A stretch of DNA of 64,000 nucleotides from Myxococcota bacterium (GTDB lineage: Bacteria; Myxococcota_A; Polyangia; Polyangiales; Polyangiaceae). Positions 19,767-27,709 of this stretch are shown piece after piece. Numbering within the stretch: position 1 is the stretch's first letter; each line of letters opens with the position of its first letter. The notes beneath the pieces were generated by a model. The model searched no databases. It worked only from the letters and a program-made list of their open reading frames with translations, and was not told the origin of the DNA. The stretch covers positions 58,732 to 122,731 of the forward strand of contig CAUJEM010000019.1 of the NCBI GenBank assembly GCA_963169915.1, in the 5' to 3' direction. A program made the position numbers and the translations under genes.

Positions 19767-20984
19767 TCAGGGTTGACGGGACGCCGCGGGCGCCGCGGAC
19801 CTCCCTGGGGGAGCAGCGGACGGCGGCGCGCCGGCGGGCGCCCCCGACGTCACCGGGACGGCGACCACCTGGCTGCCTGGCCGCACCTTCTGCAGGCCGT
19901 CCACGACCACCCGCGCGCCCGGCTCGAGGCCGCGCGTGATCTGCCAGCGCTCGCCGATGGCGCGCGGCGCCTCCACCACCCGCGGCTCCACCTTTCCCTC
20001 GCCGTTCACCACGAGCACGGTGGCGTTGCCTTGGGCGTCACGCCGCACGGCGGCCTGCGGGACGAGCAGCGCCTCCGGGGCCGTGCCCTCCTCGAGCCGC
20101 GCGCGCACGAACATGCCCGGCAGCAGCTCCCCCTTGGGGTTGGGGAAGAGCGCGCGCAGCGTGATGGAGCCGGTGCCCGGATTGACCGTGACCCCGCTGA
20201 ACTGCAGGGTGCCCTGCTCCGCGTAGAGCGACCCGTCTTCCAAGACCAGGCGCACCTTGGCGCCACCGCCAGCGCGGACCAGCTCTCCCCGGTCGAGCTG
20301 CCGCTGGAGCTGCTGCACCTCCGTGATGGCCTGAGTGACGTCCACGTAGATGGGATCGAGCTGTTGGATGGTGGCCATCAGCGTGGCCTGCGCCTGCTGC
20401 ACGTAGGCTCCCTCCGTGACCTCCGAGCGCCCGATCCGCCCACCGATGGGCGCGGTGACGCGGCTGTAGCCCAGGTTGATGCGCGCGACCTCCACGGCGG
20501 CCTTGCCCGCCGCCACGTCCGCGGCGGCGGCCCGGTAGGCGGCGGTCGCGTCGTCATACTCCTGCTGGCTGACGCCCTTGGTGTCGAGGAGCTGCGCGTA
20601 GCGGTCCGCCAGCAGCTTGCGGGTGCTCTCCGTAGCGCGCGCCCGCGCGAGCCCTGCCTCCGCGCTGCTCACCGCGGCGCGGTACGGCCGAGAGTCGATT
20701 TGAAAGAGCGCCTGGCCCTCGCGGACCTCCGCGCCCTCCTCGAAGAGCCTCCGCTGGACGATGCCGTTGACGCGCGCGCGCACCTCCGCCACGCGAAACG
20801 CCGCGGTGCGGCCTGGCAGCTCCCGCGTACGCGTGATCGTCTCCGCCGTCACGGTGATGACCCCCACCTCCGCTGGCCCCGCCGGTGGTGCGCTGGGCGG
20901 AGCCTTCTTGCAGCCGGTGACCCCCACCCCAGCGATGAGCAGGCCGCCGAGCAGCAGGCGCCGCGAGAGCCGTTGGTGTGTCAC
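19767..20984 (-). CDS. RND periplasmic adaptor lipoprotein (MFP family)
   Basis: 405 aa from a GTG at 20984. This start has GAGG five bases upstream and puts RRLLLGGLLIAGVGVTGC directly at the N-terminus, a good lipoprotein signal with lipobox VTGC; ATGs at 21011 and 21041 in the same frame are alternatives. Domains: membrane-proximal strand, lipoyl halves (VRARVNGIVQRRLFEEGAEV and YSRVTAPIGGRIGRSEV), a long coiled-coil hairpin (about 90-170, Ala/Arg-rich) that contacts the outer-membrane duct, and a beta barrel (LRALFPNPKGELLPGMFV). The C-terminus has a 30-residue Pro/Ala/Ser tail. It bridges pump and duct and is the first gene of the efflux operon; the 162 bp upstream should hold the promoter. 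Confidence 0.93.
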   Translation of the reverse strand: MTHQRLSRRLLLGGLLIAGVGVTGCKKAPPSAPPAGPAEVGVITVTAETITRTRELPGRTAAFRVAEVRARVNGIVQRRLFEEGAEVREGQALFQIDSRPYRAAVSSAEAGLARARATESTRKLLADRYAQLLDTKGVSQQEYDDATAAYRAAAADVAAGKAAVEVARINLGYSRVTAPIGGRIGRSEVTEGAYVQQAQATLMATIQQLDPIYVDVTQAITEVQQLQRQLDRGELVRAGGGAKVRLVLEDGSLYAEQGTLQFSGVTVNPGTGSITLRALFPNPKGELLPGMFVRARLEEGTAPEALLVPQAAVRRDAQGNATVLVVNGEGKVEPRVVEAPRAIGERWQITRGLEPGARVVVDGLQKVRPGSQVVAVPVTSGAPAGAPPSAAPPGRSAAPAASRQP

Positions 20985-21146
20985 TTCAACCTCGAGACGG
21001 ATGAACGCCATCCGATGAAGGCTGATGCCTACCGGAGCCACCGCACTCGGTCAAGCCGAGCGCGGCGCCGCGCGGGCCGCCAAGCTGCGCCGCGGAGGAG
21101 CTCGCCGCTGCACGCGCGGCAGCCCCTCCGCGCGGCGCTCGCGCCG

Positions 21147-21497
21147 TCAGCCCACGCTGATCGGGATCTGGCGCGTCGTCTGCGCGCTCTGCTTGGGCAG
21201 CGTCAGCCGCAGCACCCCGCCCTTGTGCTCCGCGGTGATGGCGTCCAGCGCCACGCCGAGCGGCAGCCGGAAGCTGCGCCGGTACTCGATGGGCGACTCC
21301 CCAGCGCGGCGCCCCTCGAGCGTCAGCTCACGCCCGGCGACGTCGATCTTGATGGCGTCCTTCGGCACGCCTGGCAGATCCGCCACCACGAGCAGGGCCG
21401 TGTCGCTCTCGAGGATGTCGACGGCCGGGGTGAGCACCTGCGCGGCGCTCGTGGCCTCGGGCTCGGGTCGATTCGGTGCTTTGACGGTGTGCGACAT
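21147..21497 (-). CDS. Hsp20/alpha-crystallin family small heat-shock protein
   Basis: 116 aa. The alpha-crystallin domain runs from about residue 24 (PAVDILESDTALLVVADLPGV) to 110, with the conserved A-x-x-x-G-V-L strand appearing as EHKGGVLRLTLPK and ending TTRQIPISV. ATP-independent holdase that binds unfolding proteins and passes them to DnaK-type foldases. The N-terminal arm is short (about 23 aa) and the C-terminal IxI/V motif (IPI) is present, which usually mediates oligomer contacts. It sits 13 bp downstream of a second, different Hsp20 on the same strand, so the two are very likely co-expressed and may form hetero-oligomers. Confidence 0.93.
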   Translation of the reverse strand: MSHTVKAPNRPEPEATSAAQVLTPAVDILESDTALLVVADLPGVPKDAIKIDVAGRELTLEGRRAGESPIEYRRSFRLPLGVALDAITAEHKGGVLRLTLPKQSAQTTRQIPISVG

Positions 21498-21510
21498 GGT
21501 GACTCCTCTC

Positions 21511-21930
21511 TCAGCTCGCCTGTACGGTGATGGTCCTGGGCTTCTCTTCGGGGCTCTTGGGGACGGTGACGGTCAAGACTCCATCCGTGAGCCTGGCCGT
21601 GGTCGCGGCCGCGTCCACCTTCACGGGGAGCACCCAGCTCCGCGTTGAGCTCACCACCTGACGCTCACGCCGGTGGACGGACCAGCCCTCGAGCTTCGGC
21701 GGCGCCGCCTTCACCGCGATGGTGAGCACGTCCCCCGCGAGCTTCACCTCCACGTCCTCCAGGCTCACCCCGGGCAGGTCCGCGCTGTAGACGAAGCGCT
21801 CGCCGTCGTCCGTGAGCTCCGGACCCGCCGCGCCCCGCGGCTCGAGCTCTTGAAACGCTCTGTCGAAGCCACGCCATAGCTGGTTGACGAGCTGAAACCT
21901 ACGGTCGAAATCCAAATCTCTACTGAACAT
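21511..21930 (-). CDS. Hsp20/alpha-crystallin family small heat-shock protein
   Basis: 139 aa from the ATG at 21930, which has AGAGG nine bases upstream; an ATG at 21957 would add nine basic residues (MDERKRRGD). An N-terminal arm begins MFSRDLDFDRRFQLVNQLW, and the alpha-crystallin domain (about 45-135) carries VYSADLPGVSLEDVEVKLAG and TDGVLTVTVPKS. The sequence differs enough from the neighbour at 21147 that it is not a recent duplicate. Role: ATP-independent chaperone. The upstream 173 bp is the likely promoter of both genes; I see no CIRCE inverted repeat, so control by HrcA is not supported. Confidence 0.93.
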   Translation of the reverse strand: MFSRDLDFDRRFQLVNQLWRGFDRAFQELEPRGAAGPELTDDGERFVYSADLPGVSLEDVEVKLAGDVLTIAVKAAPPKLEGWSVHRRERQVVSSTRSWVLPVKVDAAATTARLTDGVLTVTVPKSPEEKPRTITVQAS

Positions 21931-22103
21931 GTCTCCACGCCTCTTTCTCTCGTCCACGGGCGGACGAGCCTCTAGCCCTGGGTGCCACGGCCAGCGTCCT
22001 CGTGAGGGGTCTCGCCGGGGGCAGGGAGCAAGCTGCGTCGCCTGGGCACGGTGTCAAGCCGGCCCGGGGTAGGCCAGCGTGGCGGCGAGCCGTCTCGCGG
22101 CGC

Positions 22104-22943
22104 TCAGCCTTTCGGGAGCTTCTTGGCGAGCTCGGCGCCCACGCGCTTGCCGATCTCCACGCCGCGACGCACCGTGGCGCGATCCCGCGTGAGGCGGGAC
22201 AGGGGCATGTCGCTCGGAGGATCCACCAGCAGGACCTCCCCGCGCTCCACGGCGCCGCGGAGCCGCTGCATCACGCTGTTGTGGAGCTCATGCTGCACCA
22301 GGCTCAGCTCACTGGCGCCCGGCGGGACGATGGTGCGCACCGCGAGCCGCTCCCACGCGCGAGGTGGTGGCTTGGCGGTCTCCATCTTGCGCGTCAAGAC
22401 GACGACGGTGGGCCCCTCGTACTCTTCGTCGAGCGGGACATCGAACGCGACCGGACAGCTCACCCCGCCGTCCACGAAGCGCCGGCCGTCCACGGTGACG
22501 ATCTTGTTGTAGCCCACGGGCAGCGCCAAGGAGGCCCGCAGCCACTCATAGAGCTGCGGCCGGCTTGGGCGCTTGACGACGCACGCTCGGCTGTCGATGT
22601 CCGTCGCCGTGACGTAGAAGTGCGTGGGGCCGCTGGTGGCCAGCTCCTCGTCGAGCAGGCCGTCCTTGCGGATGACGTTGTCGAGCATCTCGTCGATGTC
22701 GAGCCCGGGGCGTCCCCAGGGCGTGAATTGGCGGCGGTAGGAGATGAAGCGAGAGGACGGCACGAACTCACTCCAGAGCTCACAGAGCGTCCGCGTCTGC
22801 CGGCTGGCGCCAAAGGCCGCGTTGATGGACCCCGAGGAGGAGCCGACCGTCGCCGAGATCTTCACGCCGGCCTCGACGAGGGCGTGGAGGAGCCCGGCGG
22901 AGTAGGCGGCCCGGACACCGCCACCTTCGAGGATGAGCTTCAT
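22104..22943 (-). CDS. Patatin-like phospholipase
   Basis: 279 aa with the full patatin active site: Gly-rich oxyanion motif LEGGGVRAAYSAG (residues 5-17), nucleophile elbow G34-S-S36-S-G38 in TVGSSSGSINAAF, and the dyad aspartate D158 in RRFVDGGVSCPV (DGG). No signal peptide is present, so the protein is cytosolic or delivered by another route, as for ExoU/RssA relatives. It hydrolyses acyl ester bonds of phospholipids. The C-terminal 90 residues are basic (KRVGAELAKKLPKG) and may bind membranes. It is transcribed divergently from the esterase at 23015, with about 70 bp between starts. Usual length for bacterial patatins is 270-320 aa. Confidence 0.92.
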   Translation of the reverse strand: MKLILEGGGVRAAYSAGLLHALVEAGVKISATVGSSSGSINAAFGASRQTRTLCELWSEFVPSSRFISYRRQFTPWGRPGLDIDEMLDNVIRKDGLLDEELATSGPTHFYVTATDIDSRACVVKRPSRPQLYEWLRASLALPVGYNKIVTVDGRRFVDGGVSCPVAFDVPLDEEYEGPTVVVLTRKMETAKPPPRAWERLAVRTIVPPGASELSLVQHELHNSVMQRLRGAVERGEVLLVDPPSDMPLSRLTRDRATVRRGVEIGKRVGAELAKKLPKG

Positions 22944-23014
22944 GGCTGGCGGAGCCGATGGTGCTCTCGACGAGTCCCTCGCCGCAAGGGTGGTGGCTCC
23001 GCTATGATGAGTCC

Positions 23015-23953
23015 ATGACGGTCCGCTGGCTCCTCTTCGCCCTTCCCTGCTGTCTCCTCGGCGCTGGCGCCTGCTCCGCTGGCGCCGCGGACCCCAAGCT
23101 CCCGGGCGCCGACGGCGGCGCGGGCCAGGGGGGACAGACCACGACCGATGGCGGGGACGACCTCTACGCGCCGCTCGGCGGCGACCGACCCGTGGTGCCC
23201 GTCGTGCCCGAGAGCTATCGCCCGGGGACTCCGGTGCCGCTGGTCATCATGCTGCACGGCTACTCCGCCTCCTCCAGCGTGCAAGAGATGCTCTTTCAGT
23301 TCCGGCCGCTGGCGGAAGAAAAGGGCTTCATCTACCTGATGCCGGACGGCACCCAGGAGGACTCTCCGGCGAAGAAGCGCTTCTGGAACGCCACCGACGC
23401 CTGCTGCAACTTCTACGGCTCCACGGTGGACGACGTGGCTTACCTCAGCGGCCTCATCGACGAGGCGAGCGCGCGCTACACCATCGATCCGAAGCGCGTC
23501 TACTTCGTCGGCCACTCGAACGGCGGCTTCATGAGCCTGCGCATGGCCTGCGACCGCGCCAGCAAGATCGCCGCGGTGGTGAGCCTGGCGGGCGCCATGA
23601 GCCCGGACGCCGCGCGCTGCCAGCCCTCCGAGCCGGTGAGCGTGCTCGCGCTGCACGGCACGGCGGACCCCACCATCAAGTACGAGGGCGACGCCGCCTA
23701 CACCGGCGCGGAGGCCACCGTCCAGCAGTGGCTCACGCACGACGGCTGCGCCGCCACCGCGCCCGCCACCAGCCTCGCGGACTACGTGATGCCGAGCGGG
23801 CAGGAGACCACTCGAAGCGTGTACACGGAGGGCTGCCGCGACGGCTCCACGGTGGAGCTGTGGACGATGCAAGACATCAACCACATCCCGCCCCTCAACG
23901 ACGACGGGCGGCGCGCCATGATCGACTTTCTCTTGTCGCACCCGAAGCCGTGA
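23015..23953 (+). CDS. Secreted polyhydroxybutyrate depolymerase/feruloyl-esterase-like lipoprotein (LpqC family)
   Basis: 312 aa. The ATG at 23015 gives a signal peptide with a lipoprotein-type Cys (C20 in GAGAC), followed by the Gly/Asp linker common in myxobacterial lipoproteins (ADGGAGQGGQTTTDGG). The esterase core shows PLVIMLHGYSASSS (oxyanion region), GTVDDVAYL-like STVDDVAYLSGLID, nucleophile S168 in FVGHSNGGFMS, acid D218 in HGTADPTIKY and His290 in QDINHIPPL. The family includes extracellular PHB depolymerases and acetylxylan or feruloyl esterases. The polymer substrate cannot be told from sequence. Its stop overlaps the start of the next gene (GTGA), so the two hydrolases are translationally coupled. 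Confidence 0.9.
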   Translation: MTVRWLLFALPCCLLGAGACSAGAADPKLPGADGGAGQGGQTTTDGGDDLYAPLGGDRPVVPVVPESYRPGTPVPLVIMLHGYSASSSVQEMLFQFRPLAEEKGFIYLMPDGTQEDSPAKKRFWNATDACCNFYGSTVDDVAYLSGLIDEASARYTIDPKRVYFVGHSNGGFMSLRMACDRASKIAAVVSLAGAMSPDAARCQPSEPVSVLALHGTADPTIKYEGDAAYTGAEATVQQWLTHDGCAATAPATSLADYVMPSGQETTRSVYTEGCRDGSTVELWTMQDINHIPPLNDDGRRAMIDFLLSHPKP

Positions 23954-25287
23954 GGCTGCTGGGCGCGCTCGCGTGGGCGCTCTGCGTCGGGGGCTGCGCG
24001 CGACCGGAGGCGGGGCTGCCGCCGAGCGCGCGCGGCGCCGCCTCCACGAGCGCGCTCGCCGCCTCCACGGCGCGGCCGCCCATCCGCGCGGGGCTCGACG
24101 CACCCCCCGCTCCGACACCGGCGCCGCACCAGCCCCGCTGGCACGACCTCACCCGCGTCCACTCACCGCTCGCGCGAGCCCAGGTCGCGCAGCTAGAGGC
24201 CTTGGCCCAGCGCAGCCCGGAGCGCGACGCGCGCCGCTTCGCCCGCGTCGGGGACTCCATCAGCGCCAGCGGTGACAGCCTCTCCTGCCTCGCCCGTCGG
24301 CCGCCCTCCGTGGCGCTGCACCCCGAGGCGCACCGCGCGCTCGAGGCGCTGCTCTCCGGCGCCGCGCCCCCGCAGGATCCCTTCACGCGCGTGAGCCAGT
24401 GCGCGGTCGTCGGCTGGAGCGCCTGGCAAGCGCTGGACGGCGCGCGGCCGCCGCTGCTGCGCGAGCTCGACGCCACGCGCGCGCGCTTCGCGCTCGTCCA
24501 GTACGGGACCAATGACATGGAGATCCGCGCGCTCCACCAGTTCGCCGGGCACCTCTGGAACATCGTAGAGGCAGCGCAGGCGCGCGGCGTCCACCCCATC
24601 CTCTACACCATCCCGGATCGCGCCGACCGCCTCGACCGCGCCCGCGAGGTGCCCAGCTACAACGCCGCCATCGCGAGCGTCGCCCTCGCGAGCGGCGCGC
24701 AGCTCATCGACTATCACTTGGCGCTGCAGGCGCTCCCGCGGCGGGGGCTCGCGCGGGACGGCATCCACCCGAACACCTACCGAGGCCCGCGCGGCAACGA
24801 CGGCTGCGAGCTCGGCCCCGAGGGTCTCCGACACGGCTACAACCTGCGTAACTTGCTCAGCCTGGAGGCGCTGGGGCGAGCTCGGCGCGCGCTCGCGGGT
24901 GAGCCCCTGGACGACGCGCCGACGCCCCTCGTCGAGGCCAGCGCCCCCGGCGGGCCCTGGACGGCGCCAGGCCTGCCCTTCCTCGTGGCCCTGCCCGTCA
25001 CCGCGCCAGCCACGGCGCCGGCTCCTCGCACGAGCTGCGCGGAGGACCGGGGCAGCCCGGCCGGCAGCCTCAGCCTCCGCTGGACGCTCGAGACCGCACG
25101 AGACGTTCAGCTCTTGAGCTTCGGTCGGCGCGTGAGCGCCAGCCTCACCCTGCTGCGCGACGGCGTGTGCCTCGCGGTGGCGCAGCGGGCCCTGACGCGG
25201 CGCTTGGCCCCCGGGCAGTACACCCTGCTCCTCGACGCCCGGCGCAGCGGCGACCAAGACGGCTGGCTCACGCTGGCGGCGCTGTGA
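23950..25287 (+). CDS. SGNH/GDSL-family hydrolase lipoprotein
   Basis: 445 aa from a GTG at 23950 that overlaps the previous stop as GTGA; the next residues form a lipoprotein signal (LLGALAWALCVGGC, C16). A Pro/Ala linker follows. SGNH blocks: block I FARVGDSISASGD (G101-D102-S103 nucleophile), block II region with a Gly missing (VVGWSAWQ), block III QYGTNDM (N of the oxyanion hole), block V DGIHPN (catalytic D and H). The C-terminal 120 residues (after about 320) form a beta-rich module starting SLSLRWTLETARDVQLLS, possibly a carbohydrate-binding-like domain. SGNH enzymes remove acyl groups from sugars or lipids. Coupling to the esterase gene suggests a shared extracellular substrate such as an acylated polysaccharide. 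Confidence 0.88.
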   Translation: MRLLGALAWALCVGGCARPEAGLPPSARGAASTSALAASTARPPIRAGLDAPPAPTPAPHQPRWHDLTRVHSPLARAQVAQLEALAQRSPERDARRFARVGDSISASGDSLSCLARRPPSVALHPEAHRALEALLSGAAPPQDPFTRVSQCAVVGWSAWQALDGARPPLLRELDATRARFALVQYGTNDMEIRALHQFAGHLWNIVEAAQARGVHPILYTIPDRADRLDRAREVPSYNAAIASVALASGAQLIDYHLALQALPRRGLARDGIHPNTYRGPRGNDGCELGPEGLRHGYNLRNLLSLEALGRARRALAGEPLDDAPTPLVEASAPGGPWTAPGLPFLVALPVTAPATAPAPRTSCAEDRGSPAGSLSLRWTLETARDVQLLSFGRRVSASLTLLRDGVCLAVAQRALTRRLAPGQYTLLLDARRSGDQDGWLTLAAL

Positions 25288-25681
25288 CCGAGCGCCGCGC
25301 TCGGCCCGAGCGTCAGGCGCCCGTGAGACGGCGTGAGCCTCGTCCGTGGGCTTCAGCCGGTGCTCTCGGCTCCCTGTGCCATGGCTAGGCAATTTCCCTG
25401 GCGGACCACGCGCAGGACGGGCGGACGCGTCGGGGGCGTTCGGGGGTGAGTCGCGGCAGGGTGCCGTTCACCCGAGGGACGCGACGGCGCGGTGGTCACC
25501 GCGCGTCGCCGTCGGTGGGGCGCGCGGGGCGTGACGGCGCGCTCGCGCCACGTCTGACGTGCTCGCGTGGGTCTGGTAGGGTCCGGCGCATGCCTGGCTC
25601 CGGGCCGCTGCTCCCTCTGCTCCGCGTCGCGACGCACCACCTCCTTCGGCGCTCCTTCGGCGCCTCGCGGAGCCTCGGCTC
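25288..25681. other. Intergenic region, 394 bp, no gene seen
   Basis: No frame in this stretch shows a recognisable protein; short open frames are Arg/Pro-rich and look like by-products of high GC. The region must hold the end of the SGNH transcript and the promoter of the ferredoxin-NADP reductase operon. The only structured element found is a palindrome at 25487-25504, with arms GCGCGGTG and CACCGCGC separated by 2 bp, which could be an operator or a weak hairpin. Confidence 0.5.
25487..25504. repeat. 18-bp palindrome (8-bp arms, 2-bp centre)
   Basis: The arms GCGCGGTG and CACCGCGC are exact reverse complements around a 2-bp centre. It lies 178 bp upstream of the ferredoxin-NADP reductase start. 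A dimeric regulator site is possible, but GC-rich DNA produces such palindromes by chance, and no second copy was found nearby. Confidence 0.3.
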
Positions 25682-26416
25682 ATGAGCGGGCTGGTGCCGG
25701 GCAGGGTCGTGGAGCGCCGAGAGTGGGCGCCCGGCCTCATCAGCTTGAAGCTCGAGGCGGAGGTGGAGCCGCACGTCGCGGGGCAGTTTCGCAACTTGGG
25801 GCTGGAGCTGGACGGTGAGCCGTGCCTCCGCTCGTACTCCGTGGCGTCGGCGCCCAGCGACGCCACGCAGGAGTTTCTCATCGCGCGGGTCGAGGGGGGC
25901 CTCCTCACGCCCCGCTTGACGCAGCTCGGGGTGGGCGACACCGCGCTCGTCTCGGCGAAGCCTCAGGGCTTCTTCACGTTGAAGTACGTGCCGGAGGCCA
26001 AGGATCTCTGGTGCATCGCCACGGGCGCGGGCCTCGGTCCGTTCATGGCGCTGGTGCGCGAGGGGCGGCTCCATGAGCGCTTCGAGCGCGTGGTGCTCGT
26101 CCACGGCGTCCGCACGAGCCAAGAGCTCGCCTACGAGCAAGAGCTCCAAGCCCTGAGCTCCGAGCGCCTACGCTACCTGCCCGCGCTCAGCCGCGCGCAG
26201 CGTGAGGGCGCCTTGTCGGGGCGGGTGACGCACGCGCTCGAGCAGGGCGCGCTCGAGCGCGCCGCGGGCTTCGAGCTGAGCCCCGAGCGCTCGCACGTCT
26301 TGCTGTGCGGCAACCCCGACATGATCACGGAGTTCTCCGCGGGCCTCGCGCGCCGCGGCCTCAAGAAGCACCGCGTCCGTGAGCCCGGCCACGTGAGCTT
26401 CGAGAAGTACTGGTGA
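25682..26416 (+). CDS. fpr: Ferredoxin/flavodoxin-NADP+ reductase
   Basis: 244 aa. FAD-binding motif RSYSVAS (RxYS) at about residue 50, followed by the phosphate-binding LTPRLTQLGVGD segment; NADP-binding domain with IATGAGLGPFMAL, LVHGVRT and LLCGNPDMI. The C-terminus ends VSFEKYW, the form found in the bacterial Fpr subclass (…EKYW). It moves electrons between NADPH and ferredoxin or flavodoxin, for example to supply desaturases, Fe-S assembly or oxidative-stress repair. The downstream aminotransferase starts inside its stop (GTGA), so translation is coupled. No SoxR-like regulator is adjacent. Confidence 0.94.
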   Translation: MSGLVPGRVVERREWAPGLISLKLEAEVEPHVAGQFRNLGLELDGEPCLRSYSVASAPSDATQEFLIARVEGGLLTPRLTQLGVGDTALVSAKPQGFFTLKYVPEAKDLWCIATGAGLGPFMALVREGRLHERFERVVLVHGVRTSQELAYEQELQALSSERLRYLPALSRAQREGALSGRVTHALEQGALERAAGFELSPERSHVLLCGNPDMITEFSAGLARRGLKKHRVREPGHVSFEKYW

Positions 26417-27570
26417 GCCTGTCGGAGCGCTCGCGGGTAGAGCTCGGGGTCAACCCGTGGGCGGCGCGCGTCGCCGAAGCCCAACGGCGGGGCGACTTGC
26501 TGGACCTGACCTGCACGAACCCGACCCAGGTGGGGCTGCCCTACTCCCCCGCGCTCGCCGCGGCCCTGGGCAGAGCCGCCGAGGCGCCCTACTCGCCCGA
26601 GCCGCTGGGGCTCGAGCTGGCGCGCGCCGCCATCGCGGAGCGCTGGCCGGGCCGGCCGCGCGGGCTCGACGCCTCGCGCGTCGTGCTCTGCTCGAGCAGC
26701 AGCGAGGCCTACCTGCACCTCTTTCACCTCTTGGCGGACAGCGGGGACGAGCTGCTCTGCCCTAGCCCCAGCTACCCGCTGTTCGAGCACCTGGCGCGGC
26801 TGGCCGGCGTCCGCCTCCGCCCCTACCGGCTCGAGTACGACGGCGCTTGGCACCTGGATCTCGACTCCGTCCGCGCCGCGTGCGGCCCCCGCACGCGCGC
26901 GGCGCTGCTCGTGAGCCCCAACAACCCGACGGGCTCCTTCACCACGCGCGCGGAGCTGGCCGCCATGGCACGGCTCGGCGTGCCCATCCTCAGCGACGAG
27001 GTCTTCGCCAGCTACCCGCTGCGCGCGTCCCGACTCCGCGCCGAGAGCGCCCTGGCCGAGCTGGCGAGCGCGGACGTGCTCGTGTTCGCGCTCGGCGGGC
27101 TGTCCAAGCAAGCGGCGCTCCCTCACTACAAGCTCGGCTGGGTGGGGCTGAGCGGGCCCGCCCGGCTCGTCGAGCCCGCGCTCGCGCGCCTGGAGCTCAG
27201 CCTGGACACGCTGCTGGCCGCCGCCCCACCCGTGCAGCACGCGCTGCCTGAGCTGCTGCGCCTGTCGGAGCCCACCACGGCCGCGCTCCGAGCGCGCCTG
27301 CACGACAACCTGCAGACGATCGCGGCCGCCTGCGCTGGGTCCCCCGTCACCCTGCTGGACGTGGAGGGAGGCTGGAGCTGCCTGCTCAGGCTCCCGTACT
27401 TACCCCCGCGAGACTGGAGCCTCTCCCTGCTGGAGCAGGGCGTGCTGACGCAGCCCGGGTGGCTCTACGAGCTGCCCCCAGCGCACCTGGTGCTCAGCCT
27501 GCTGACGCCACCGCCGCGGCTCCGCGAGGGCCTCGAGCGCCTCGTCCGCGCGGTCCTGCGCGAGGTCTGA
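26413..27570 (+). CDS. PLP-dependent aminotransferase, class I/II
   Basis: 385 aa from a GTG that overlaps the fpr stop. Fold-type I hallmarks: N-terminal LTCTNPTQVGLPY, cofactor-binding SSSSEAYLHLF, SPSYPLFEHL, VSPNNPTGSF (N and P of the PLP pocket), LSDEVFASYPL (D pairing with the pyridine N), and the Schiff-base lysine in LGGLSKQAALPHYKLGW. The C-terminal Arg that binds the substrate carboxylate should lie near LTPPPRLREGL. Alanine-, aspartate- or MalY-like specificity cannot be separated by eye. Why it is coupled to a ferredoxin reductase is unclear; no amino-acid pathway genes adjoin it. A hairpin follows 15 bp after its stop. Confidence 0.92.
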   Translation: MSLSERSRVELGVNPWAARVAEAQRRGDLLDLTCTNPTQVGLPYSPALAAALGRAAEAPYSPEPLGLELARAAIAERWPGRPRGLDASRVVLCSSSSEAYLHLFHLLADSGDELLCPSPSYPLFEHLARLAGVRLRPYRLEYDGAWHLDLDSVRAACGPRTRAALLVSPNNPTGSFTTRAELAAMARLGVPILSDEVFASYPLRASRLRAESALAELASADVLVFALGGLSKQAALPHYKLGWVGLSGPARLVEPALARLELSLDTLLAAAPPVQHALPELLRLSEPTTAALRARLHDNLQTIAAACAGSPVTLLDVEGGWSCLLRLPYLPPRDWSLSLLEQGVLTQPGWLYELPPAHLVLSLLTPPPRLREGLERLVRAVLREV

Positions 27571-27584
27571 GGCGCCGCGGCCGA

Positions 27585-27605
27585 GCCGCTCCGCGCAGGA
27601 GCGGC
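27585..27605 (+). terminator. Hairpin after the fpr-aminotransferase operon
   Basis: Arms GCCGCTCC and GGAGCGGC pair perfectly over 8 bp with a 5-nt loop (GCGCA), 15 bp after the aminotransferase stop. There is no T tract, so it is at best an imperfect intrinsic terminator or a 3'-end stabiliser. Confidence 0.4.
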
Positions 27606-27709
27606 CGCGCCCCCCGAGCAGCAGGCTCGGCTCGAGGCGCAGCGCCGCGGCCGACGCGGCGCCGAGTGACGAGCCGGCCGCCGCGCTCCCGGGCGGGTCC
27701 GGAGGGGCG

